A DNA stretch of 64,000 nucleotides from Ovis canadensis (lineage: Eukaryota; Chordata; Mammalia; Artiodactyla; Bovidae), in the NCBI RefSeq assembly GCF_042477335.2, contig NC_091264.1:32179386-32243385 (forward strand), read 5' to 3'. Each line of letters begins with the position of its first letter. Positions within the stretch are counted from its first letter, which is position 1. Shown here in pieces: positions 1 through 12,200 of this stretch. The notes under the pieces were generated by a model, which saw only the letters and a program-made list of their open reading frames with translations, had not been told where the DNA came from and searched no databases. A program made the position numbers and the translations under genes.

Positions 1-300
1 CCCTGATGGCTCAGTTGTAAGGAAGCTACCTGGCAATGCAGGAGACACAGGTTTGATTCCTGACCCAGGAAGATCCCACATGCCTCAGAGCAATTAGGCT
101 GGTGCCCTAGAGCCCGGGAGTTGCAGCTTCTAAAGTCCATGCACCTAGAGGCTGTTCTCCTCAACAAGAGAAGCACTGCAGTGCAAAGCCTGCTCATTGC
201 AACTAGACAGTGGGCCCCACTAACAACAACTAGAGAAAAGTGTAAGCAACAGTGAAGACCCAGCACAGCCAAAAATAAATAAATTTTTTTTTTAAGAATT
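1..300 (+). repeat. CHR/Bov-type tRNA-derived SINE
   Basis: Starts inside the 'tccctgatggctcag' head, carries a B-box-like 'ggtttgattcctg' and the 'caacaagagaagc' body, and ends in an AATAAATAAA tail. Cut by the window edge. Confidence 0.8.
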
Positions 301-309
301 TATTTTTAA

Positions 310-690
310 AAAGGGCAGGGGGAACATCAGACAAACCTAAACTGAGAGATGTTCTCAAAGCAACTGAGTAGTTCCCTGTGAAACTGTCAAGGTCATGAGA
401 AACATGGAGTGGCACTGATTGGAGAAGACTAAGGAGATGTGATGACTAAGACTGGATCTTAAGCTGGATTCTGGAACCAAAAATGGACATTAATGGGAGT
501 AACTGGTAAAATTCAAGTAAAGTTTGTAGTGTGAATATTACGCTCATGTTCATTTTTTAGCTTTGATAATTGTGCTGTGTAAAATGTAGCACTAGGGGAA
601 ACTGGGTATGGGGGAACCCTACTATGTTTGTGACTTTTCTGTAACCCTAGAAGTTTTTCAAAGAAAGTTTTGAAATTCACATGAATGCTT
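310..690 (+). repeat. Old L1 (L1M-type) 3' UTR fragment
   Basis: Resembles the common mammalian L1M tail ('ggagaagactaaggagatgtgatgac', 'gataattgtgctgtg', 'ggggaaactgggtatgggggaa'). Family-level call from memory. Confidence 0.45.
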
Positions 691-699
691 TGATACTAT

Positions 700-940
700 A
701 TATTATTTTGTGCTTCTCTTTACCCTGAACTTATATTTGAAATTTGTCTGTCCATTAGATTCTAACTGTTGGCTTTATCCCACCATTGATGTACATTGTA
801 ATTTGCATTTGTACATGCAGTTTGCATTGATGTACATGTAATTTGCATTTCCCTATGCCTAATGACATTGAGCCCATTTTCATATGCCTGTTGACTATCT
901 GAATATCTTTTGTAAAGTGTTCAGTTCTTTGGGGGAAATG
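700..940 (-). repeat. Antisense L1M 3'-end fragment
   Basis: Contains 'gcatttccctatgcctaatgacattgagc', the antisense of a common L1M tail. Also holds a short near-tandem duplication at 785-850. Confidence 0.45.
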
Positions 941-1158
941 GGTATTTTTTAAAGCTTTTATTATTATTATCCTTCTAAAGGTGTATCAATTTGTTATTCT
1001 CCTTCCAGCAGTATATGAAAATGCCTGTTTCATTCTTGTTAGTTTCCATGCTCCCATGCTTATGGTAATTCGACAGTGAAAGAATGGAAGTAGTTTTCTT
1101 TGGTGATTTAGATTCAATGTCCTTTCTAACTGTTCATAATATATTGTCTTACAGAAAA

Positions 1159-1295
1159 ATGACTGATGGAAGAGACCGGGTAGTTGCTCTAGTGGACATG
1201 GACTGTTTTTTCGTTCAAGTGGAACAGCGGCAAAATCCTCATTTGAGGAATAAACCTTGTGCAGTTGTACAGTACACATCATGGAAGGGTGGTGG
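1159..1295 (+). CDS. POLH: POLH coding exon 1 (residues 1-46)
   Basis: The exon starts at 1155 after a TTACAG acceptor and the ATG follows four bases in. It encodes the N-terminal palm strand with the metal-binding DMD and ends in KGGG at donor GTATGT (1296). The last codon is split and completed by the next exon. Confidence 0.95.
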
Positions 1296-3220
1296 GTATG
1301 TATCATAGTTATTCTTATAACTCTAAACTGCTCTTTTAATCTCTGAGAATACATGGCACTATGCTAGGTCCTATTTTTGAGAGTTCTGAACTGCTGTGTT
1401 TGAGAATGAATAGTGGTATCAATGGGACTTCCCTGGCAGTCCAGAGGTTAAGACTTCACTCCAGGGGGTATGGGTTCCATCCCTGGTCAGGGAACTAAGA
1501 TCCCATATGCTGTTGTGTGGCTAAAAAGTTTTAAAAAAATAGTAGTAGCATCAGTGGCCAAAAAGTTTCTACTATTGTGTTTATAATCTAGTTGTCATGT
1601 GAAATTTTATGATCATGTGAAATTTTTATGATCATGTAATATTTTTGCTCTGTGGCCAAAAAATTAAGGAAAAAAAATAGTAGCATCTGTGATCAAAAAG
1701 TTTCTATTATGTTTATAACCTATTCATCATGCTGAATTTTAATTACTTTTGCTTATGATCATATAATGTTTTTGCTCCCCTTTTTTTCCTAACCTTAGAA
1801 TAGTTGCAGTAAGTTATGAAGCTCGTGCATTTGGGGTTACTAGAAACATGTGGGCAGATGATGCTAAGAAGTTATGTCCAGATCTTCTACTGGCACAAGT
1901 TCGTGAGCTCCATGGAAAAGCTAACCTCGCCAAGTAAGAAGAGAAGATGGTTTAAGGGGAGTAGAGGAGTTGGAATCATTTCATGAGGCTAGGAACTGAT
2001 GTTTTCTAATTTGTTTTGTGTAAATGACGTCTGAAAAGGTTCCCTTCAGTCAGCCAACTTTTCAGTGTGAAATGAAAACAGATTTTAATATTATATTTTA
2101 GGAACCGTTGAGAATCATTACCTATAATAATATCTACCCTTAATACCTTTTTAGTTCCTTAAATGTTTAAAAATTAGTTATTGTAATTAAAAGTTAATAC
2201 CAGTTCCCATGTTCTCAGGCGAAAAGTCTGAAGTGTTTGAAGTTATTAAATTGATTGTGAAACTTAAAGAGTTTTCCCAGAGAAAGTTGAGTCAGATTCA
2301 CATTCTAGTGCAATATCTAGAATTATTTGCCAGAATTGAACAGATTCAAAGGTGCTGACCTTCTGTTTTGAACTGAGCTCTCTCCCCACAGATTTTAGAA
2401 AGTTAGCCTCAGAATAGAAGACATTAATATAGGCATAGCCAAATTAGAGGTAGGTACAAGCCCCCACCATTATAATAATCCTAATAGCTAATAAACATAT
2501 TGAACATATGTCATATGCCAGGCACTGTGTGAAATTTTTCATTGGCAGTGTCTCTTAAATCTCACATCGTTATAAGGTAAATTCTAGTATTATCCACCCC
2601 ACCCCCTCCCCACTCATTCCTACACACACCCACAAGGGGTAAGTTTAGAGGTTAAATAATTTAAGTTCACACAGCTAAGAAGCAGAAGACTGAGGATTCA
2701 ACTCTTTTTCAGATCCCCACGTTCTCACAGTACACTATACTGTATGTGGTGGTGTGTGTAGGGATCATGCTTTGACTTGGGACTTTAGATATTCCTGAAT
2801 TCACCTATCAGAAGTCTAAAAGTGGAGTGTCATAGCCAACCTCACATTGGAATTATTGCCAGAAATGAAGAAAGATTTAACTGAAGATTAATACTGTTAC
2901 TCTAAAGTAGAATTAATTTAGCTAATGGACATATGTTACATTGCATTGAATAGAATTTTATGTTGGCTGGGAAAGACAGTGTCATGTCCCAGAAATATAG
3001 TTGACTTCAGAGTGTGATTTTGAAAAGCCACATGCCACCAACTTTATACTGGATCATTTATTTTACCCTTAAAATCTTCATCAAGTAACAAACAAAGGCA
3101 GTTTTTAAAAATTTAAGAATATGTTTATAGACCAAAAAGTTATTAAGACCTGGATAATTTAAAATTATTTTAATAGTTAACTTGAGATGCCACATAAAAA
3201 TTAAAATATGATTTGCAGAA

Positions 3221-3253
<33 letters not shown>

Positions 3254-6200
3254 CACTAAGTTTTTCAAGTATTTGTAAAAATACCTTGGAGTAATTTACT
3301 CAAGTCTGTGAAGGAACACCAGCTACTTCGAAAGAGCATCCTTTCCTTGGTCTGTATGTATGTGAGTATATTATGCTATCATGCTCTTAGGTACCGGGAA
3401 GCCAGTATGGAAGTGATGGAGATAATGTCTCGTTTTGCTGTAATGGAACGTGGCAGCATTGATGAGGCTTATTTAGACCTGACCAGTGCTGTGCAAGAGA
3501 GACTACAAAAGCTCCAAAATCAGCGTATCTCAGCAGACTTGTTGCCAACCACCTGCATTGAAGGGTTTCCCCAAGGGTCTACAACAGAAGGGACTGTTGA
3601 GAAAGGTACTTCCATAGCATCAGTATTGCTTCTGCTTCCTGCCTTTGGAACCTGCTTTGCTTGGTCACACTGCTCCTTCTTGGATTCAGTGAAACGAAAC
3701 TTAACCTACAACGTGAATGAATCTCAAGGACTCACATGGAAGGATATACAAATTCTCTTATCTTTCCAGGTATATGGATATTGAGAAGCTGTGAAATCTG
3801 TAAAATCGAGTTTCTCCTTAAGCATAACTAGGGCAGGTTAAAGTTATCAGTAGAAGGCTGACTGAGCACTTCCATTATTTGTAGGTTAATGTATAACTTG
3901 GTTCATAAGAAGGGTGAGCTTTTTTAAGGGGACCTCAAAAACAGGGAGTTGATGTACTCACAGGATGATGTCATCAGTGAGCTGCTCAAGGCCTCGTATT
4001 TTATTTGACTTATTTTACTCCTTTTCCCTTCATAGTGATTCCCCTCACTCCCTTCCTACCCCACAAACTCTCTGGCACTCACTGACATAGATCTTCTTAA
4101 ATATGTATATGTCTTTACAGATTGTACAATGTTGCTTTGTACTTGTGCTTTTAATTATTTTTGTTTATTTAATTATTTTATTTGATAATTATTTTTTTCA
4201 TTTATTTTTTGAAGTGTAGTCAATTTACTATTATATTAGTTTCAGGTGTACAACACAGTGATTCAATATTTTTATAGATTATATTCTATTCAAAGTTATT
4301 ATAAAATAGTGACTATATTTCCCTGTGCTGTATCCATTTATTTATTTTATACACAGTAGTTCGTAACTCTGAAACCCCTGCGCCTAACTTGCCCCTTCTT
4401 CCCTTTCCTCACAGTAACAACTAGTTTGCCCTCTATATCTGTGAGTCTGTTTCAGTTTTGTTGTATTCATTTGTTTATATTTTAGATTCTACATATAAGT
4501 GATAACATGCAGTATTTGTCTTTCTCTGACTTAATGTGTGCTTTTAAAACTTGTGCTTTTTATATAATTTGTTCTTTTAAAACTTGTGCTAGAGTTTTAA
4601 AAGCACATATTATATAAGTGAAAAGATGTTCAACATCAATAATTAGTAGAGAAATGCAAATCAGAAATACAATGAGGTATCACCTCACACCAGTCAGAGG
4701 GGCCATCATCCAAAAAATTTCCAAATAAAAATGCTGGAGAGGATGTGGAGAAAAGGGAACCCTTGTACACTGTTGGTGGGAATGTAAATTGGTACAGCCA
4801 CTATGGAAAAAAAGTTTTGGAGGTTCCTTAAAAAACTGAAAGCAGAACTACCATATAACCCATCAATCCTACTTCTGGGTTATATACCCAGAGAAAACCA
4901 TAATTCAAAAAGATGCATGCACCCTGGTGTTCATTGTAGTACTATTTACAATAGCCAGGACGTGAAAGCAACTTAAATGCCCATCAGTAGAGGAATGGGT
5001 AAAGAAGATGTGGTACATATGTACAATGCAGTATTACTCAGGCATAAAAAAGAACAAAACAATGCCATTTGTAGCAGCATGGATGAGGTACAAATGAACT
5101 TATCTACAAAACAAGTAGAGTTGATATAGAAAACAAACTTGTGGTTACGAGGGGATAAGGAAGGGAGGAATAAATTGGGAGATTGTAACTGACATATATA
5201 CACTACTATATATAAAATAGATGACAAGAACGTGCTGTGTAGCACAGGGAACTCTACTTGGTATTCTGTTATGGCCTCTGTGGAAGAAAAATTTTAAAAA
5301 GTGGATATAGGTATTGATACATGTATAACTGATTCACTTTGCTGTATACCTGAAACTAATACAACTTTGTACATCACCTATACTCCAATAAATTTTTTTT
5401 TAAAAGATGCAGTTGAGTATAAACTGCATTAATTTGCCGTGAGACAATGTTAAAAGAAAAACTTGTGCTTTTAATTACAAGATCATGTTATGGTATTATA
5501 GATCTCATTCTTTTTAATTTTCTTTCATTGGTGGTTTTATAGATCTATCCATGTAGCTATATTTATGTGTAATTGATTGCTTTTAAAAAAATCATTTATT
5601 TGGGGGGAGGCACTGGGTCTTCATTGCTGCACAAGCTTTTCTCTAGTTGCAGCGAGCGGGGGCTGCTCTCTAGTTGTGGTGCACGAGCTTCTCAGTGAAG
5701 AGGCGTCTCCTGTTGTGGAGAATGGCCTCTAGGGTGCACAGGCCTCAGTAGTTGGGGCATGTGTGCTCAGTAGTTGCGGCTTCCTATGCCTCTAGAGCAC
5801 AGGCTCAGTAGTTGTGGTGCATGGGCTTAGTTGCTCTGCAGCATGTGGGATCTTCCTGGACCAGGGATCGAACCCATGTCCCCTGCATTGGCAGGCAGAT
5901 TCTTTACCACTGAGCCACCAGGGAAGCCCAATTGGTTGCTTTTAATTGCAGTGCAATCTATGGTATGGATCTACTATGTTTACAGACCCTTCTGTTTATA
6001 TGATCAATGTCCTTATTAATCCTCTTTTGGACCTATGCAGGGGTTTCTCTGAGTATTTTCAGGAGTGGACTGCTAGATCATAGGGTATACACATATACTT
6101 GGTTTCACTAAATATTGCCAAATTGGTTTCCAGAACTGCTGTAACAGTTTGCCTGACCCCTGACAGTACACAAGAGTTCCCATATCCTCCCTATCCTCAC

Positions 6201-9200
6201 CAGCAATTGGTATTATCTAATATTTTAAAATGTAATGGCTATAAAGGTGTACTTTATATTTTGGGGCTTGTTTTAGCTTATATTTCTCTATTTACTAATT
6301 GAAGTTGAGCTTTTTTTCATATACTTGTTAGCCAGTTGAGTTTCCACTTTTATGAGTTTGCTTATTTATAATCACCCAATTTTCCATTGGATTTCCTCCC
6401 TTTTTTGTCGGGGGAGAAGTCTCCTGTATCCTAATTGTTGGTTCCTTGTCTGTTTTTGACACTTCAAACATCTTTTCCCAGGTCTGTCATCCATTAACTT
6501 TATTTATACTGTACTTTGTTGAATGAATTCTTTTAGTCCTTCCATTTTTCACTTTATGGTTTGTGCATTTTAAATCTCATTTTAGACATTCATTTCTACC
6601 AGATGTTCCTAAAGACATTTTTCTACATTTTCTTCAATTTGCCTTATAGCTTATTTTTAGGTATTTCAACTATATGGAGTTGACCATTATATTTGATTTA
6701 AAGTAGGGAGCCACCTTAATTATTAATCTTTTAGTGAGTCAGTTTTCCCCAACAGTTATTTATTAATAATCCATTTTTCTCAACTTCTCATATATCAGTT
6801 ATTCTATAATAGCCCATTAGGGTCTCCTTTTGTTTCAGAAACACATTGTTTTTATTAGCTTGTGGTATATTATAATATTTGATAAGGACTCCCCTCTACT
6901 TTTGTTTTTCAAAATTGTCTTGGCTATTTATGGACCTTTATTGTTTGGTATATATTTTAGAATGCATTAGTTGAATTCCTCAGATAATTCTGGAAGTTAC
7001 ATTGAATTCACATTTTTATTTATTAAAAAAAATATTTATTTAGTTAGGTGCACTGGGTCTTAGTTGTGACATGTGGGATCTAGTTCCCTGACTAGGGCTC
7101 AAACCTGGTCCCCTGAATTGGGAGCTCAGAGTCTTAGCCATTGGACTACCTGGGAAGCCCCTTAATTCACATTTTTAAAAAAGATAGTATCTTAAACTAT
7201 CCCATCTATAAACATTTCACCAGCTTTTTAGGTCTTCACTTAATGTACCTTTTAGTGATTTTTATTTATTTTTTAAAATGCATTTTGATGAAATGTAGTT
7301 TTTTAAAATTTCTGACCTTGCTGGGTCTTTGTTACTGTGTGGGCTCTTTAGTTGCGGCCAGTGGGGGCTACTCTACAGTTGCGGTATACAGGCTTCTTAT
7401 TGCGGTAGCTTCTCTTGTTACAGAGCACAGGATCTAAGGCGCATGGGCTTCAGTAGTTGTGGTTCCTAGACTCTAGAGCACAGGCTCAGTAGCTGTGGCA
7501 CATAGTCCTAGCTGCTTCTGACCAACCAGGGATTGAACCTGTGTCTCCCACATTGGCAGGCGGGTTCTTCACCACTGAGCTACCAGGGAAGCCCTGTTGA
7601 AGTATAGTTGATTTACAATGTGTTAATTTCTGCCATACAGCAAAGTGATTCTTTAAGACACACACATATATATAATTCTTTTTCATATTTTTTCCATCAT
7701 AGTTTGTCACAGGATATTGATATAGTTCTCTGTGCTATACAGAAGGACTGTGTTGTTTTATCCATTCTATGTATTGTAATAGTTTGTATCTGCTAATTGC
7801 AAACTCCCAATCCATCCCTCCCTGCTGCCCTTGGCAACCACAGGTCTGTTCTCTGTTTTGTAAGTCTGTTTTTGTTTTATAGATAGTTCATTTGTGTCCT
7901 ACTTTAGACTCCACATACCTTTTAGTAATTTTTAAATTATAATTTTTATGATATGATTATTTCTGCTTCTTCTGAAATCTGGAATCCAGTAGGTTTCCCT
8001 TTTTCTTGCTCATCTAAACTTTGATATAATATACATAAAGTGTGTAAATTAGGTGTACACTTGACTGATTTTCACAAAGTAAACCCACTTGTATAAACAG
8101 AACCCAGATCAAAAAACATCAGAACTCTAGAAGCCACATTTGCTTGCCCTCCCAGTTGTTCTCTGTCCCTCTTCCCTCTCTCCTGTATAACAACTGTCCT
8201 GATTTCTATTTAACTTATTTTTGAAGTTTCTAAAATTGAAATTATGCAGTATATACTTGAGTCCGGCTTCATTCATTCAATATTGTCTTTATGAGATTCA
8301 TCCATTCTGTTGTATATAGTTGGGTTTGTGTAGTATTACATTGTATGAATATATTACAGTTTACCCATGGATATTTTGTGGGTTTTTTTTCCAGTTTTGG
8401 ACCACTAATAACAGAGTTGCTATGAACATTTTTGTAAATATCTTTCGGTGAACAAGTGTATACATTCTGTTGAGCATGTGACTGATGTGCTCAGTTGTAG
8501 GGTTTGCCTGTATTCAGCTTTAGTTTGTCTGTACTCAGTGTTAATAGATAGCCCCAAAAGTTTTCCAGAATGGTTGTACTGATTTATAATTCCACTAGCA
8601 GTATATGAGAGTTCTAGTCGTGCCACATCTTTGTCAACCCTTGCTTTTTCCTCTTGTGTTTTAACCGTTTTGATGATTGTGATATCATATATGGTGATAT
8701 CATGTTATGGTTTTAGTTTGCATGTTCCTGGTGTTAATGAGATTGAACATCTTTTATGTAAGTGATGACCATTCTTTCATGAAGTGTCGAGTTAAGCACT
8801 TGCCCATTTTTCTTGGTTGTCTTATCTCATTCATCTATAGGACTTCTTTATGTATTCTGGATATGAATCATTATCAAATATATATATTGCAGCATCTTAT
8901 GGTTTGTGACTTTTCTCTTTTTAAAATTTTTTTGCCCATGCCAAGTGACATGCAGGATCTTAGTTCCCTGCCCAGGGATTGAATCTGTGCCCCCTGTAGT
9001 GAAAGCCCAGAATCTTAACCACTGGACTGCCAGAGAAGTCTTGAGACTTTTCTTCTCTTTTTGAGGAAGGCCTGTATTGCTATGAACTTCCTTTTGGGGA
9101 CTCCTTTTGCTGTATCTCAGATTTTGTGTGGTTGTGTTTTGTTTTTATAATACTTAAAATAATTTGTTGTTTAAGTTTTTTTTAAGACTGTATGCCCTTT

Positions 9201-12200
9201 TAAACCTGTTGAAAGCTATGGACCCTTGCTTGTCTCAGAAAAATAGATACTTACATATAAGACAATTTTGCATGCAGTTTTCAGGAGATTTGCAGACCCT
9301 CTCAAAACCTACATAGTTCAGAATAAAAACTATTACACATTACATTGGTTTTGTGGGAGGCAACTCATTGTTGAAGAGCTCTCTGATGAAGATGATGGTG
9401 CATACCTCTGTTGGTGGTCAAATGTTACTTCTACTCAAATGGTTGTTTACCAGTGTTTTAAAGAAGTCTTATTTCTGTATGAGGAAATAAAAGGTATTTG
9501 TATATGAAGGAACAAGTTGCTTTATTGTGTCCAGTTTAAATTTTAAGCTTCCAGATGCAGTGATAACATCTTATTATTTAGAGTGTTCAGAATAATACAA
9601 TGTCTAGGAAATGATTTATGGTGATATTTCATATCATATTCCTGAGTCTTCACATGATGTGTGTAGCCAGAAAAAAAATCTGTTAACAGAAATGAGCTGA
9701 TCTAAGTGTATATATTCTCCCAGAAATTATTTTTCATGAATATGACATATATTTCAAAGCTAGGAAAAGAATCCAGATATCTGTGATGTTTTGATACTAA
9801 AGTTCCCATTCAACTTGACCATCCTGCCTCTTAATGGGTCCTATTTACCCATTTGCAACTCTGGGTTTTCTGTTTCTGAAATAGTTATGTGTGTGTGAAG
9901 TTTAAGTAGTATGATTACTTAATACTCAAAAACTGCCAGAGTGAAAACTTTCCCTTTGGGGCCTCTTTGTAACTGGTTTGTGTTAGCTAAAGAACTCCTT
10001 TGTTTTCTCCTTTGTTTCCTCTTAATTCATTTCTTTCTAAGCAAATATTGAACATGTGAATGTGTATAACAAGAAAGTTGTGTAGCTGTATTAATATAAA
10101 AAAATTATAAATCAACTTTCAGGGACTTCCCTGGCAGTCCAGTGGTTAAGACTCCATGCTTACATTGCAGGGGCTATGGGTTCTATCCCCTGGCCCATGT
10201 GCTACCCAGCTCAGCCAAAAAGAAACAAAAAGAAGATAAAAATAAATTAATATTTAAAAACTTAAAAAAAAAATAAAAAAATAAAAACTTAAAAAAAATC
10301 AGCTGCCAAAGTTGAGAGCTGTAGGAGTTGGGATAGACTCCTTGCAGGCTTTGAAGAAGGAAGCTGCCATATTGCAAGAGGGCTTTTGGAGAAGCCCCCA
10401 CGTCTATGCTCTGAGAGCTGCCCTCTGTTGACAGCAAGCAAGAAAGGAGGACCTCAGTCCTACAGCCGCAAGATAATAAATTCTGTGAACAACCAGAGGG
10501 AGCTTGAAAGTGAAAGTACTAGTTGCTCAGTCATGTCCAACTCTTTGCAACTCCCATGAACTGTAGCCCTCCAGGCTCCTCTGTCCACGGAATTCTCCAG
10601 GCCAGAATACTGGAGTGGGTAGCCATTCCCTTCTCTAGGACATCTTCCCGACCCAGGGATCAAACCAGTCTCTTGCATAGTAGGCAGATTCTTTACCATC
10701 TGAGCCACCAGAGCTTGGAAGGTACTACTCAGCTCATGGCACAGAAGAAGGTATACCACTTATCAGTATAAGGACTTCTCTTTTGTATTAATAGTTATGG
10801 ATCCTAGAGTTGTGGACCATAGCTAGAGTTTATCAGTTTAATCCTGAAGTTTTTGCACAAATTACCAGTGCTCACTCTTATGACAGTTCTAGTCAACATT
10901 GTATTAGAGGTTCAAGATGATGCAGTCAGTACAGGAGAAGAAATAAAAGATGTGAAGGAAGAATGAAATAGGAGATATGGCCATGTTTATAGAAAATCCT
11001 AAGGAATCTATCCTCCCCCCATCCCACTAAATAATTGAGTTTAGCAGGGTTGCAGGGGACAACGTCAATGTGTAAGAATTTGTAATACTTCTATATATTA
11101 AAATCTAAAATGGGAAGTTGAAATTTAAAAAGCAATGGCATTTTTGCAATAGCATTAAAACCATGAAATTATCAGAAATATATCTAACAATATATGTGGA
11201 AAAAACAGTTCAAGATATATGCAGGTCAAGCCCCAAGCTAATCTACAGATTCATTTCATTTTCACCAAAATCCCAGCAGGATTTTATAGAAATTGACAAA
11301 TTGATTCTAAAATTTATATGGAAACGCAAAGGATGTGGAATAGTCAAACAATTTTAGGAAAAAACTAATTTGTAAGACTTCACACTACCTGATTTTAAGA
11401 GCTAACTATAAATTTATGGGTACTTCCTAGTGATCCAGTGTTTAAGACTTTGTGCTTCCAAAGCAGGGGTTACGGGTTTCATCCCTGGTGTGGCCAAAAA
11501 CAAAGTCAAAGTGGCACAGGCAAGAATGGAAGAAGTATGAGTAAAATAGAGTGAGCTGCAATGGATATGTGGAATATGCTGAAGTGGCCTTGGTAACTAG
11601 ATAACTGCAATTGTGTTAGCTGCTCAGTCTTGTCTGAGTGTTTGCAACCCCATGGACTGTAGTCCACCAGGCTCCTCTAGAGGTCCATGGTATTCTCCAG
11701 GCAAGAATACTGGAATGAGTCGCCATTTCCTTCTCCATAGATAACTACAGTGAAGGGGAGTAAAAGAAAAGAAGGCAATATTAGATTTTAAACCTTTAAG
11801 AGAAACAGGAAGTTGTTTGGGAAAGAGAACCTTTGGGGAGTAAGACATAAAGATTGACTTCAGTAGCATTTTGTTTGATACTTTAATGAAAAATTCAAAA
11901 ATTTAATGAAAAATTTTCTGTAGGGAGGTAGAAATAAGGGATTAAAGTTTAAGAATTTGGGGCAGGAGCTTAAGATTTGCATGTACTCAGCATAAGCAAA
12001 TTGAAACGTAAGCCAGTACCAGTTCACCGAGAGAAACGGTATCTACACAGAGAAGAATGTTGCTCAGTATCCACAGTTAGGGCATTAGAGGAGGAAGACA
12101 GGTTAGCAAAGGAGAGAAACAGCAGTTGGAAAATACTTTCTATGTATTCATCTTCCTCCTCCTCTCATATATACGAACCTTTACTCTATCTCTTCAAGAT

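Noticed and set aside
3308-3784. A 158-codon open frame spanning POLH exon 3
   Set aside because: Only 3391-3605 matches POLH. The sides are intron that happens to lack stops, and clean AG/GT sites mark the exon.
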